The notes under the pieces are model-generated. The model did not search any database, was not told where the DNA came from, and saw nothing but the letters and a program-made list of their open reading frames with translations. Positions 9,189 through 20,589 of a stretch of DNA of 64,000 bases are shown in pieces. Source of the DNA: Pseudomonas sp. DG56-2 (GTDB taxonomy: Bacteria; Pseudomonadota; Gammaproteobacteria; Pseudomonadales; Pseudomonadaceae). The DNA lies in assembly GCF_004803755.1 (NCBI RefSeq), contig NZ_CP032311.1, positions 4,418,501 through 4,482,500 on the forward strand. The letters are read 5' to 3'. Every line of letters begins with the position of its first letter. The first letter of the stretch is position 1. The position numbers and the translations under genes were made by a program.

Positions 9189-10757
9189 CTAGGCCGGGTA
9201 GCCGGTGATCTGCCGAATGCTCTGGTACAACGGTTTGAGCTGACGGTACATACGCAGGTAAACCTCCTTGTATAACCGCTGGTAAATCTGTTGCGCCTCA
9301 GGCTGGGGCATGAACACCGTGCCGACCCGGGTCATGGACCCGATTGCCGTAGGAAAGTCGGGATAAAGACCAAGCCCCACCGCACAGCATATGGCGGCCC
9401 CCAACCCCGAGGCTTCATAGACATGCGGACGCTCTGCCGGCAGGCCGAAGATGTCTGCCGTGAGTTGCATCGCTGCATCGCTCTGCGACCCCCCACCGGC
9501 AACACGCAGGCGCTGGATTGATTGTTTCGAGCGTCTTTCAAGGTTCTCCTTGCCCTGTCGCAGCGCATACGCCAAGCCTTCAAGGATCGCCCGATAAATA
9601 TGCGCACGGGTGTGTACGTCACCAAAGCCGATCATCGCGCCCTTGGCCTCCATGCCCGGCTCTCGAATCCCAGGCGACCAATAGGGTTGTAACATCAGCC
9701 CCATGGAACCGGGCGGCACTGCATTGACCAGGGCATCGAACAGTTGCTCTGGTTCCAGCCCCTGCTCCTTGGCCTGTTGCATCTCTCGCAAGCCGAATTC
9801 GTTCTTGAACCAGCTGACCATCCAGTAGCCACGGTAGATCATCACTTCACAGTTGAATTGATCCGGCACCGCTGCCGGATACGGCGGAATCAACGGGATG
9901 ATTTCCAGGTAGCGCGACCGGGTGGTGGTGATGGTTGCCGTAGTGCCATAGGACAGACACACCGTGGACGAATCGACCACACCGGCACCGAGTACTTCAC
10001 AGGCTTTGTCGGCACCTGCAGCAATCAGTGCCGTGCCCTCGGGGATACCCGTGTGCCGACTCGCCTCGGCGCTGATATGACCCAGGGTTTCGCCCGGTTT
10101 GAACAAACTCGGCAATTGCTCCGGCCGTACCGTCAACGCCTGCCACTTCCAATCAGAGGGCGCAGCCCAGCGCAGGCGCTTGAAGTCGAACGGCAAGTAG
10201 CCGACGCAGCAGCCTACCGAGTCGACGAAGCGCCCGCACAGGCGGTGGGTGAGAAAACCCGACAGCAACAGGAATTTGTCGGTCGCGGCCCAAACCTCGG
10301 GTTGATGCTGGGCGATCCAGTTGGCCTCGGCCTGGGCCCGGAAGTAATCCACGGTAGCCTGCGCGCCAACCAGTTTGAACAGCCAGCCCCACGGTCCCTT
10401 GATCCCGCCTTCAACCTCGGCCTGGCGCTGATCGAGCCAGAGAATTGCCGGACGCAGCGCCTTGCCTTGGGCATCGACGTTTATCACCGTGCCGCGCTGA
10501 GTAGTCAGTGACACGCCGGCGATCTGTGTGCGATCGATGCCGGTCTGCTGCCACAACTGCTGGCAGGCTTCGCCCAATTTGGCCCAGTAATAATCAGGTT
10601 CCTGCTCCGCCCAGCCAGGTTGCGCCGATGTGTAGGCGTGCAGTTCGACCTTGCCTTTGCCCAACAGATTGCCCTGCAGGTCAAACAGCAGCGCCCGTAC
10701 GCTCTGGGTGCCATTGTCAATTGCCAGCAGGTAGCGCTTGTTCTTGTTGTTATCCAT
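9189..10757 (-). CDS. FGGY-family carbohydrate kinase (glycerol kinase-like)
   Basis: Cytoplasmic ATP-dependent sugar/polyol kinase of 522 residues with two ribonuclease-H-like domains. The N-terminal phosphate loop is AIDNGTQSVRALLFD (about residues 10-24); glycerol kinases normally have Thr-Thr-Ser where this has Gln-Ser-Val. Further FGGY features are WLDQRQA near residue 105, GADKACEVLGAG and SYGTTATITTT in the C-terminal domain, and RVAGGGSQSDAAMQ near residue 435. The ATG at 10757 has GAAGAGAG directly upstream. It is 20 bp downstream of the GlpD-like gene in the same operon. The substrate is probably glycerol or a glycerol derivative, since the partner oxidises glycerol 3-phosphate-like compounds; it is not a canonical GlpK. 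Confidence 0.85.
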   Translation of the reverse strand: MDNNKNKRYLLAIDNGTQSVRALLFDLQGNLLGKGKVELHAYTSAQPGWAEQEPDYYWAKLGEACQQLWQQTGIDRTQIAGVSLTTQRGTVINVDAQGKALRPAILWLDQRQAEVEGGIKGPWGWLFKLVGAQATVDYFRAQAEANWIAQHQPEVWAATDKFLLLSGFLTHRLCGRFVDSVGCCVGYLPFDFKRLRWAAPSDWKWQALTVRPEQLPSLFKPGETLGHISAEASRHTGIPEGTALIAAGADKACEVLGAGVVDSSTVCLSYGTTATITTTRSRYLEIIPLIPPYPAAVPDQFNCEVMIYRGYWMVSWFKNEFGLREMQQAKEQGLEPEQLFDALVNAVPPGSMGLMLQPYWSPGIREPGMEAKGAMIGFGDVHTRAHIYRAILEGLAYALRQGKENLERRSKQSIQRLRVAGGGSQSDAAMQLTADIFGLPAERPHVYEASGLGAAICCAVGLGLYPDFPTAIGSMTRVGTVFMPQPEAQQIYQRLYKEVYLRMYRQLKPLYQSIRQITGYPA

Positions 10758-10777
10758 GGAACTCTCTTCGATGGGCA

Positions 10778-12373
10778 TTAATGCGTGGCATCCGGCAAAC
10801 CATGGTGGCGTTGCCACAAAACCCTGTAGCGTTGTTCTTCTGCCTGCCAACGCTGGTCGCCCCAGCCCAACCGGGGCTGACACAGGCGGCGAATGGCCGG
10901 CAGGTATTCTTGTGCCCCTTGCGCCAGGAGCAGGCCGACACGGGTGCGGCGCAGCAACAGGTCATCAAGATGCAGGACCAGTTCGGCATCGCAGGCAAAC
11001 GCCAGCTCCGCCCATAACGTGTCGCTGGCGCCGACGGTTGCGTGGCCCAGCTGTTCGACCAGCAACGCCAGGCGCGGCAGGTCTCGGCCATGACGTCCGG
11101 CCAGGCGCCGCCACTGGCTGCCATTGAGTCCGGCAATCGGCTGCCCTGCTACCTTGGCAAAAACCGGGGCGCCGTCATCGCTGATTTCACGGCCGATCAT
11201 CTGTGCGCAAACCTTGAGCACCTCGAGGGCCTGCGGTCGGAACGTGGTCAACTTGCCACCGGCCAGGGTCACGCAACCGGGTTCGCACCACAGCACATGC
11301 TCACGGGTTTCATTGGACGGTTTGTCCTGCGCAGTACCGTGGGCACTCCCCACCACAGGTCGCACGCCAGACCAGGTCGAAAGTACATCGTTAGCCTGCA
11401 CCTGGGCCTGGGGAAACTGTTGAGCGCACGCGGCCAGCAAGTAGTCGAGTTCTTCGCTGCTGATACTCGCGCTGTGGTCCAGGTCCTCGTGGTGATCCAG
11501 GTCGGTAGTGCCAACCACCGTGGCGCCTTCCCAGGGAAACACAAACACCGGTCGCCGGTCGTGAGCATGCAAAAAGGTGAAGGCCTGGGCCACCGGCAAG
11601 CGCCAGCCGGGTAACAGCAGGTGGCTGCCGCGCAGCGGACGCAACTGAGGCGGCGCATCAGTGGGACGTAGGCGCTCGGCCCAGGCGCCCGTTGCCACTG
11701 CCAAGGCTCGACAGCGCAACTGCAGCAAATCGCCGCTTTCCTCGTCTTCAACCTGAACGCCACAAACCCGGTCGTTTTCACGTAGCAGTTGCGCAACCCG
11801 CAGCCCATTGAGCGCCAGCGCGCCATCAGCCCGAGCTTCGGCCAGCACGCGCATGACCAGGCGCGCATCATCGGTGAGGGCGTCGATAAAACAGGTGCCG
11901 CCGAGCAGCTTGTCCTCCTTGAGCCCCGGGGCCAGATAACGCAGTTGTTGCGCGTTGTGAAAGCTGTGGTTGCGGCGCCTGGCCAGAGCGTCGTATACCG
12001 TCAACAGCCCCCCCAGAACCCAAGGTCCAGGGAAGCCACCGCGATAGTGCGGCATCATGAAACTCATGGGTTCGACCAGCCCCGGTGCTTCATCGAGCAA
12101 GCGCTGGCGCTCGTGGACCGAGTCGCGGGTCAAGCGCCACTGACCCTTGGCAATGTAGCGCAAGCCACCATGCACCATCTTCGACGAGCGGCTGGAGGTG
12201 CCCCAGGCAAAATCGCGTTGCTCAAGCAACAGACAACGCCAGCCACGCCGAGCGGCTTCACGCAGGATACCGGCACCGCTTATGCCGCCGCCAATGACGA
12301 TCAGGTCCCAGGTTTCCTGCGCCAGCGTCGGCAACACCTGCTGGCGCCAAGCGCCATTCCAGTCCTGGCTCAT
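10778..12373 (-). CDS. GlpD-like FAD-dependent glycerol-3-phosphate dehydrogenase/oxidase
   Basis: Flavoprotein of 531 residues. The FAD dinucleotide fold is at the N-terminus (WDLIVIGGGISGAGILREAA, about residues 23-42), followed by the GlpD-type segment GTSSRSSKMVHGGLRYIA (about residues 58-75). A second FAD-contact block, FVFPWEGATVVGTTDLDHHE, lies in the middle, and the C-terminal third contains a GlpD-type helical cap. It should oxidise glycerol 3-phosphate or a 1-substituted analogue to the matching dihydroxyacetone phosphate, passing electrons to quinone or oxygen. It lies 4 bp from the flavo-oxidase upstream and 20 bp from the kinase downstream, so the three enzymes are almost certainly cotranscribed. 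Confidence 0.85.
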   Translation of the reverse strand: MSQDWNGAWRQQVLPTLAQETWDLIVIGGGISGAGILREAARRGWRCLLLEQRDFAWGTSSRSSKMVHGGLRYIAKGQWRLTRDSVHERQRLLDEAPGLVEPMSFMMPHYRGGFPGPWVLGGLLTVYDALARRRNHSFHNAQQLRYLAPGLKEDKLLGGTCFIDALTDDARLVMRVLAEARADGALALNGLRVAQLLRENDRVCGVQVEDEESGDLLQLRCRALAVATGAWAERLRPTDAPPQLRPLRGSHLLLPGWRLPVAQAFTFLHAHDRRPVFVFPWEGATVVGTTDLDHHEDLDHSASISSEELDYLLAACAQQFPQAQVQANDVLSTWSGVRPVVGSAHGTAQDKPSNETREHVLWCEPGCVTLAGGKLTTFRPQALEVLKVCAQMIGREISDDGAPVFAKVAGQPIAGLNGSQWRRLAGRHGRDLPRLALLVEQLGHATVGASDTLWAELAFACDAELVLHLDDLLLRRTRVGLLLAQGAQEYLPAIRRLCQPRLGWGDQRWQAEEQRYRVLWQRHHGLPDATH

Positions 12374-12377
12374 GCCG

Positions 12378-13973
12378 TCACTCCTGCAACAGCGTGCCGG
12401 GATTCAAGCGTCCGGCCGGGTCGAAGTGGCGACTCAATGCCTGCAACGTATCCAGCGCCAATTCGCCTTTTTCACGCAGCAGGTAAGGGGCATGGTCCCT
12501 GCCCACGCCATGCTGATGGCTGATGGTGCCGTTGTTTTCGACGATAACCTGGCTGGCTGCGTGCTTGAGCGCCTGCCAACGTGCCAGAGTAGCCGGGTAA
12601 TCCTCTGCCGGTCGGAACACATAGGTGGTGTAGATACTCGACCCTTCACCGTATACATGGGACAGGTGAGTAAACACATGCACCCGCTCGCCTTCAGCGG
12701 CCAGGCCATCGCGCAGGCTACTCTCGATCCGGTTGAGCAAGTTGTCGACATTGCTCCAATCGGTAGCGGTTTCCAGGGTATCCACCACGTATCCAGCGTT
12801 CCACAGGTTCTCGCGCAGGTACGGAAAACGAAAGCGGTTCTGCGCCCACTTGTTGCCCAGCAGTGTGCCGGTGAATACCCCGCCGAAGGCTTTTAGATGC
12901 TGCCTGGCCTGGCGGAGAGACAGCGCATTCTGCCGCCGGTTGCCAGTCACTCCGAAGGTCAGCAGGCATTTGCCGCTACCGGCCCCGCGAAACGCCAGGT
13001 ACTTTTCCAACCAGGCGATTTGTTGCGGATGCCCGGCCAGGGCCAGTTGGGTTTCGGTTTCCACGGCATTGGACAAGCGCAGCATCGACAGCGGTACGCG
13101 TGCCTGGGCCAATTGCCGAATAGCCTGCAAGGCCTGCTCCCAGTTCGGCAGGAACACGCCATAAAAGCGCTCGTCGGCAGGCAGGGCACTGATCCTTACC
13201 TTGACCTCGGAAATGATCCCGAACCGCCCTTCACTGCCCATCACCACTTCGCGCAGGTCGGGGCCGGCAGCCGAGGCCGGAAAGGTGGCGATCTCCAATG
13301 GCCCGGAGAAGGTTTCCAGGGTGCCGCCAGCGAACAGTTGCTCGATGCGGCCATAACGTAACGACTGCTGGCCACTGGAACGACTGGCAACCCAGCCGCC
13401 GACGGTCGACAACTCCCATGATTGAGGGAAGTGCCCCAGGGTGTAGCCACGGGCACGCAGTTGGCTTTCCACTTGCGGCCCGGTGGCGCCGGGGCCAAAG
13501 GTGGCCAGCAAGCTCTGTTCATCAAGATCGAGCAGGCGGCTCATGTGCGCCAGGGAAACGGTCAGTACCGGCCGAGTGGATGACGGCGGATTGATGTGCC
13601 CGGCGACCGAAGTGCCGCCCCCATAGGGAATCAGGCACAAGTCCTGGTCATGGGCGAGCGCCAGCAACTGGCGGATATGCTCGGCACTTTGCGGGAACGC
13701 CACCGCATCCGGGTATCGCCCCAACGCCCCCTCGCGCAGTGCCAGCCAATCCGGCAGGCTCTGGCCGCGAGCGTGCAGCAGGCGATCCTGAACGTCCACG
13801 CTGTACAACCTGTGGGCCGGCAGGCGTGACGCCGGAACCCGGGCCAGTGCAGTGTCCAGGGTAGCGTCTGGCAGTGCACGTCCCGCCCCTACCCGCGCAG
13901 CGAGAAACCCCGCGCCCTGGGCCGGCAGTTCGACCACCGTGGTTGCATCCCCCCAGCCGTTCCAGCGTCGCAT
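12378..13973 (-). CDS. Alkyldihydroxyacetonephosphate synthase-like FAD-binding oxidase
   Basis: FAD-linked oxidase (VAO/AGPS type) of 531 residues. The FAD-binding segment LCLIPYGGGTSVAGHI is at about residues 115-130, and the C-terminal catalytic stretch reads NNGTISHQHGVGRDHAPYL. In true AGPS enzymes this loop has three consecutive histidines (HHHGVG); here the middle one is glutamine. The segment YTTYVFRPAEDYP matches the AGPS substrate-binding tyrosine region. It is the first gene of the kinase/GlpD-like operon and is divergent from the AraC regulator. Together they suggest synthesis or breakdown of an alkyl-dihydroxyacetone phosphate. Other bacterial members act as D-2-hydroxyacid or lactate oxidases, so the substrate is open. 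Confidence 0.8.
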   Translation of the reverse strand: MRRWNGWGDATTVVELPAQGAGFLAARVGAGRALPDATLDTALARVPASRLPAHRLYSVDVQDRLLHARGQSLPDWLALREGALGRYPDAVAFPQSAEHIRQLLALAHDQDLCLIPYGGGTSVAGHINPPSSTRPVLTVSLAHMSRLLDLDEQSLLATFGPGATGPQVESQLRARGYTLGHFPQSWELSTVGGWVASRSSGQQSLRYGRIEQLFAGGTLETFSGPLEIATFPASAAGPDLREVVMGSEGRFGIISEVKVRISALPADERFYGVFLPNWEQALQAIRQLAQARVPLSMLRLSNAVETETQLALAGHPQQIAWLEKYLAFRGAGSGKCLLTFGVTGNRRQNALSLRQARQHLKAFGGVFTGTLLGNKWAQNRFRFPYLRENLWNAGYVVDTLETATDWSNVDNLLNRIESSLRDGLAAEGERVHVFTHLSHVYGEGSSIYTTYVFRPAEDYPATLARWQALKHAASQVIVENNGTISHQHGVGRDHAPYLLREKGELALDTLQALSRHFDPAGRLNPGTLLQE

Positions 13974-14185
13974 GCGTGTGTCCTTTTGCGGTTCTTATAA
14001 GGTAATAGTTCTGGCGCCTATAGTAGCCAGCCGCCCAGGCCTGTCACGGTCGCATCAAGCCAGCTGGAGTAGCCAATTGAGCCAAGGGCCGTAGCGCGCT
14101 CCAGCCATTTACTTTAACGGTGGTTTCAAATTACCTTTCAGGGTCTTTATCTGTGCCAGTCTGCCTCGATCAAAGGAACCCGATC

Positions 14186-15214
14186 ATGCAATCCCTTGGC
14201 TACACTTCGGTTCCGCCCCTGCTCAAGTACGTGCGCCACGCCGAGCAACTGGGCATGGCCATCGAACCTGCATTGGCGGTCGCCGGACTGCAGGCCCAAC
14301 AACTGAGTGACAATACTCTGCGACTGCCGGGCGAAGCCCACGAACGTTTGCTCGACTACTTCTGCGAGCACTCAGGCGACCCCTTGTTCGGCCTCAATTC
14401 AGCCCGATTCGTGCTGCCCAACTCCTGGAGCGTGTTGGGCTACATCACCATGAACTGCGCGACCCTGGGCGATGCCATGAATCGCATCATGCCCTTCGAG
14501 AAACTGGTCGGTGACATGGGTGTCAGTCGTGCCGAAATGCAGGGCGAACAGGTCCACCTGATCTGGAATTGCCGCCACCAACGCCCACGCATTCGCCGTC
14601 ACCTGGTGGAGAACGTCCTCGGCTCGTGGTTGCAATATGCGCGCTGGATTGCCGATACCCAGCTTTCCCCGACTCAAGTTTGGTTCGAACATGCCCAGCC
14701 GGCTGATATCGAGCTCGTCCGATACGAACAGTTCTTCGACTGCCCGGTGCTGTTCGGCCAGCCTTATTCAGCGCTTGTGGTGCCCCTGCCCTACCTGCAA
14801 CTGCCCTTGCGCCAAGCCGACGCGCAGTTGCTACGCACCCTGGAGGAACACGCCCAAGGATTGATGGCCACGCTCGAAGATGCATCGCTGGAGCAACGCG
14901 TGAAGAGCATTTTGCGTCAGTTGCTCAAGGAGGGGCTGCCACGCAAGGAGCAAGTGGCGGAGCAATTTTCGGTATCGGTACGCACCCTGCAACGCCAACT
15001 GCACCAGGCCAATACCTCCTACCAACAAATCCTCGATGATCTGCGCCAGGAGCTCGCCGAGCACTACCTGCTGCACAGCACTTTGCCGATACAAGACATC
15101 GCCCAGTACCTGGGCTTTACTGAACCGCGCTCGTTCCATCGCACCTTCAAAAGCCGACGCGGCATGCCGCCGGGCGAGTTTCGCCAGACTTACCGGGACC
15201 CGGCTGGAGAATGA
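14186..15214 (+). CDS. AraC-family transcriptional regulator (OruR/GadX-type with ArsR-like N-domain)
   Basis: Activator of 342 residues. The N-terminal ligand-binding domain contains LGYITMNCATLGDAMNRIMPFEKLVGD (split here as LGYITMNCATLGDAM and the following residues), typical of the arabinose-binding-like domain of OruR/ArgR-type AraC regulators. The C-terminus carries the double helix-turn-helix, with SVSVRTLQRQLHQANTSYQQ and the signature IAQYLGFTEPRSFHRTFKSR. The ATG at 14186 has AAGGAA 8 nt upstream; an earlier non-ATG extension has no site. It is divergent from the AGPS-like/GlpD/kinase operon, 212 bp away, and is its likely regulator. Confidence 0.88.
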   Translation: MQSLGYTSVPPLLKYVRHAEQLGMAIEPALAVAGLQAQQLSDNTLRLPGEAHERLLDYFCEHSGDPLFGLNSARFVLPNSWSVLGYITMNCATLGDAMNRIMPFEKLVGDMGVSRAEMQGEQVHLIWNCRHQRPRIRRHLVENVLGSWLQYARWIADTQLSPTQVWFEHAQPADIELVRYEQFFDCPVLFGQPYSALVVPLPYLQLPLRQADAQLLRTLEEHAQGLMATLEDASLEQRVKSILRQLLKEGLPRKEQVAEQFSVSVRTLQRQLHQANTSYQQILDDLRQELAEHYLLHSTLPIQDIAQYLGFTEPRSFHRTFKSRRGMPPGEFRQTYRDPAGE

Positions 15215-15227
15215 GCAAGGCGTTGGC

Positions 15228-15602
15228 TCATGGTGAGGTCAGGGTAATCAGGTATAAGCCTTGGGTGACCGCCTTGCCTGAGTTATCAACCAGCGTGTAA
15301 AGCTGATCGTAATAAAGGCCCCGGTTACTGTCGGCCACCAACTTGACCTGCACCGATGCGTTGTCCAAGGAACTGGCCGACGCCTGCGGTTTCAACTCGC
15401 GTACATTGATTGCAGTACCGCGGGACATTTCTGAACACCCTTCTACGCGCCAACCACTCGACAGGGTGGAGGTGGAACACGTCGGTTCGACAATACTCCC
15501 GGCAAACCTGATCACACCCTGAGCCTCTGCAATTGCCGTTGAACCCACTGCATTGAGGCAAACGAGCATGGCCATACCGACAACCTGAAACGTCCTGTGC
15601 AT
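15228..15602 (-). CDS. Small exported fimbrial-like protein
   Basis: Exported protein of 124 residues. The signal peptide is MHRTFQVVGMAMLVCLNAVG, cut near AIAEA. The mature N-terminus GVIRFAGSIVEPTCS is the classical start of type 1 fimbrial subunits, with the first of two disulfide cysteines and the second in VEGCSE. No chaperone, usher or other pilin gene is nearby, so it is an orphan. The ATG at 15602 has GGGAG 9 nt upstream; a longer reading frame to 15803 has no signal and overlaps the TetR promoter region. It may be a structural subunit or a secreted beta-sandwich protein of other function. Confidence 0.65.
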   Translation of the reverse strand: MHRTFQVVGMAMLVCLNAVGSTAIAEAQGVIRFAGSIVEPTCSTSTLSSGWRVEGCSEMSRGTAINVRELKPQASASSLDNASVQVKLVADSNRGLYYDQLYTLVDNSGKAVTQGLYLITLTSP

Positions 15603-15860
15603 GTTGGCACTCCCGAAGAAAAAGTCCCTTGCTTGAGTGTCGGCAAGCTTGGGATAAATTCCAGGGCTGGCTGCCAGCAAATATTGCGAAGCGCCAAAAG
15701 CGTCACAAATGCAACGCCTGGCCACATCGGCACACGCCTGTAAACGCTGGCATACAAGGCCAGGTGGCATGACTGCAAGCGTAGCGACCCGTAACACATG
15801 CACACGTCAACGGGTATGATCCTGTCACGCGTTCAATATGAGTCACTGCAAAGGTCGAAA

Positions 15861-16526
15861 ATGGCAAAAATCAGCGCTACCGGTAAGACGGCTACGGCTG
15901 GCCGGAAAAATCTTGCTGCTGCCGATCGTCAGCAGCAAATGGTTGAGAGGGCCATTGCCCTTTTCGCTGAAAAAGGCTTTGCCCTGACCACTCGAGAACT
16001 TGCCAAGGGTCTGCAGGTTACCCAACCCCTGCTGTACCGCTACTTCCCCAGCAAGCAGTTGTTGATTGAACAGGTTTACAAGCAAGTGTTCATGAATCGC
16101 TGGGACCCTGGCCTGGAGCTTCAACTCAAAGATCGCAGCCGCCCTTTGAAAGAGCGCCTGATTGACTACTTCATTGGCTATACCGAGACAATTCTGAGCA
16201 ATGAATGGGTGCGTATCTTTCTTTACGCAGGGCTGCAAGACCCCAGCTTGAACCAGCGTTATCTTCAGCGCCTGCATCAGGACACTTTCGTGGTGATCAA
16301 TGAAGAACTACGCCATCAGCGGCATTTTACTCAGCCGCCGACTGAACACGAGTTGGCAGTTGAAATGGAAGTGCTGTGGGGTTTCCACAGCAGTTTCTTC
16401 TACCTGGGGGTGCGCAAGTGGGTGTATCAAATGCCCGTTCCCGAAGACCTGAGCGAATTGATCACCCACCGGGTGAATGCCTTTCTGGAGGGTGCCTTGC
16501 ATTACAATCAGGATCTGACGCCGTGA
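15861..16526 (+). CDS. TetR-family transcriptional regulator
   Basis: Regulator of 221 residues. The N-terminal DNA-binding domain includes ERAIALFAEKGFALTTRELAK (reported here as residues 31-51) and the recognition helix region VTQPLLYRYFPSKQLLIEQVY cut at about residues 56-76. The C-terminal half is a helical ligand-binding domain with tryptophan- and tyrosine-rich segments. The ATG at 15861 is preceded by AAGGTCG. It converges on the binding-protein gene with a gap of 41 bp. A paired palindrome upstream of the VOC gene is a plausible operator for it, but no direct link is visible. Confidence 0.85.
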   Translation: MAKISATGKTATAGRKNLAAADRQQQMVERAIALFAEKGFALTTRELAKGLQVTQPLLYRYFPSKQLLIEQVYKQVFMNRWDPGLELQLKDRSRPLKERLIDYFIGYTETILSNEWVRIFLYAGLQDPSLNQRYLQRLHQDTFVVINEELRHQRHFTQPPTEHELAVEMEVLWGFHSSFFYLGVRKWVYQMPVPEDLSELITHRVNAFLEGALHYNQDLTP

Positions 16527-16567
16527 CCCTCTGACCTATGCCTTGCCGTGAGAATCGCTGGCACGAC

Positions 16568-17473
16568 TCAACCTAGCGGGGCGAGCCATGCAGCGAGCAC
16601 CTGTGGATTGTTGTCCAACCAATTGGCAGCGGCCTGGTCGGCACTTTTACCCTCGCGGTTGATTGCGTAATCGAGCTCAGCAACGATGGCGTTACTCAGG
16701 CGAACGTTGTCCAGAACCTGGATCTGCGCTGTACTGAATACACCGAGGCGATCAACCCGAGCGAGCAGTACCGCGCGGTCGACGCTGCCCAGCAGTCCCT
16801 TGGGGTCCTTGAGATCGCGGATTCGATGGCGAAAATGTAGAAACTGCGGGTGCCAGAGCGGGACCACGCCCCACTCGCCCGCCTGCACCAGCGCCTCGAA
16901 TGCGCCGACGCATTCTTCCTGGGTGCCAGTACGAAAGCTATAGCCGGCCGTAGCCAGGCCGTAATCGTCCATCATCCGCAGGGAAAAACGCGTTATACCC
17001 GCACCTGGCCCGATCCCCTGGATAAGCTTGTGCATACGCGCCTGCACCCTGGGTTTGAGCAGATCCTCGACTGAGTCCACCTCGGACGCCGGAACATAGT
17101 CCGGTACTCCCCACAGCGCATAAGGCTGGTAGTGCAGCCCCATCTCACGGGTAGCAACCTGCTCTTCAACACGGGCCTTGTACATGCCATGGCTGGAAGG
17201 AATCCAGGCGGACGCGATCATGTCGATCGAACCTTCACGCAGCCGTTCAAAGTTGGCCTCGTGCAACGCGTAGGAACGCTCCACGCTAAAGCCCATGCGC
17301 TGCAATACCAAGGAAACAACGGCAGCCGTCGCACGATGAAAGGAAAGATCTGTTACACCAAGGCGAATCATGGGCTGGCTTCCCGCAAGTTTATTGCCAC
17401 GGGCTTGCGCCGCCGCCAACAGCGCCGCGCCCCCGAAAGCGTGAATGAACTGCCTTCTATTGAATCCCGACAT
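16568..17473 (-). CDS. Orphan glycine betaine/OpuAC-type substrate-binding protein with Tat-like signal
   Basis: Periplasmic binding protein of 301 residues. The N-terminus MSGFNRRQFIHAFGGAALLA has a twin-arginine-type motif (NRRQF) followed by a hydrophobic stretch and an AQA-type cut site. The mature part resembles OpuAC/ProX: IRLGVTDLSFHRATAAVVS, then IDMIASAWIPSSHG, and a C-terminal ANWLDNNPQVLAAWL. No ABC permease or ATPase accompanies it, so it may feed a distant transporter or act as a sensor. Its ATG overlaps the last base of the VOC gene, implying translational coupling. Confidence 0.82.
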   Translation of the reverse strand: MSGFNRRQFIHAFGGAALLAAAQARGNKLAGSQPMIRLGVTDLSFHRATAAVVSLVLQRMGFSVERSYALHEANFERLREGSIDMIASAWIPSSHGMYKARVEEQVATREMGLHYQPYALWGVPDYVPASEVDSVEDLLKPRVQARMHKLIQGIGPGAGITRFSLRMMDDYGLATAGYSFRTGTQEECVGAFEALVQAGEWGVVPLWHPQFLHFRHRIRDLKDPKGLLGSVDRAVLLARVDRLGVFSTAQIQVLDNVRLSNAIVAELDYAINREGKSADQAAANWLDNNPQVLAAWLAPLG

Positions 17474-17943
17474 CAGTCATCAGCCTGAGTCTGGTCTACG
17501 GCCAGGCTCGGCATAGCGCGCCCGACAATTCGGCTTCCAGGTATGTACTCGAAGATCATCTCGATGGTGATGCCGTTTGGGTCTTCGAGAAACAGCTGAT
17601 GTTCGCCGATATCCGGAATCACCCGTTCACGAAAGGCAATACCCAGCGACTGCAAGCGCGTCTGAACGTGGTTGAGCCCCTCGCAACGCAGCGACACATG
17701 ATCGAGCGCCCCGGAGCCGTAGCTGTCTGGCTTGTCGCCCAAATAGGCACGCAACTCCTGTTGGTCAACATCGACACTGGCGATGTGCAACAACGGGCGG
17801 CCACCGGCATACATCCAGCACCCAGGAAAACTGAAACCTGGCCGAGGTCCCGGCGTGAGACCGATGACCCGTTCGAAGAAGTCAGCGGTTTCGCCCCAAC
17901 GACGGGTTCGAATTGTGAAATGGTCGAGCGCTAGTACACCCAT
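17473..17943 (-). CDS. VOC-superfamily (glyoxalase/dioxygenase fold) protein
   Basis: Cytoplasmic metal-dependent enzyme of 156 residues built from two beta-alpha-beta-beta-beta modules. The metal ligand candidates are His8 (LDHFTIR), His53 (PLLHIA) or His81 (ALDHVSLR), and Glu128 in NGITIEMIFEY. The ATG at 17943 has AGGGGAAG 3-10 nt upstream. It begins a two-gene operon with the betaine-type binding protein, and a pair of identical palindromic half-site arrangements lies 80-125 bp upstream. VOC enzymes include lyases, dioxygenases and resistance proteins; the substrate is unknown. Confidence 0.85.
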   Translation of the reverse strand: MGVLALDHFTIRTRRWGETADFFERVIGLTPGPRPGFSFPGCWMYAGGRPLLHIASVDVDQQELRAYLGDKPDSYGSGALDHVSLRCEGLNHVQTRLQSLGIAFRERVIPDIGEHQLFLEDPNGITIEMIFEYIPGSRIVGRAMPSLAVDQTQADD

Positions 17944-18019
17944 AGCTTCCCCTGCCTGTCAGTGAGTAAAGAGATCAAGGTCGTTGCGAAAGGTCGGAAA
18001 CGCCGCGACCCGAAGTTAA

Positions 18020-18065
18020 TTATCAGACGATAACTTCTCACGCACAATAATTTATCGATTGATAA
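18020..18065. promoter_or_regulatory. Two TTATC-N4-GATAA palindromes 32 bp apart
   Basis: TTATCAGACGATAA at 18020-18033 and TTATCGATTGATAA at 18052-18065 share the same 5-bp arms and 4-bp spacer. Their centres are 32 bp apart, about three helical turns, so two dimers would bind the same face of DNA. They lie 77-122 bp upstream of the VOC/binding-protein start. The nearby TetR regulator is one candidate ligand; a global regulator is another. Confidence 0.55.
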
Positions 18066-18100
18066 TATTCATGTACGGCATAGAGGCTCTGACAGACGCA

Positions 18101-18139
18101 AAAGAGCCCTCGAAAATCAGCGACTTGCGAGGGCTCCGT
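18101..18139 (-). terminator. Probable terminator of katG
   Basis: A 9-bp inverted repeat (GAGCCCTCG and CGAGGGCTC) with a loop of about 20 nt lies 60 bp beyond the katG stop codon. The U-tract is weak, so the confidence is moderate. Confidence 0.5.
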
Positions 18140-18198
18140 GGTATTTCCCAGAGATAGGGCCTTAAGCACAGGCGCTACGGCACAGGCTCAGCCACTGT

Positions 18199-20433
<2,235 letters not shown>

Positions 20434-20589
20434 GGGGGCTTAATCCTTGTAAGTGTGTAAACCAGGCCAATCATCAACCGGGTTTGAAAACGGGCGTCGA
20501 GTCAGGAAAAAAGTACGCAATGAAACCGGGAGTTACCGGGTTGCATATGCTTCACAAACTTTAATTGCGCACCGTTTTTCGAACAATTG

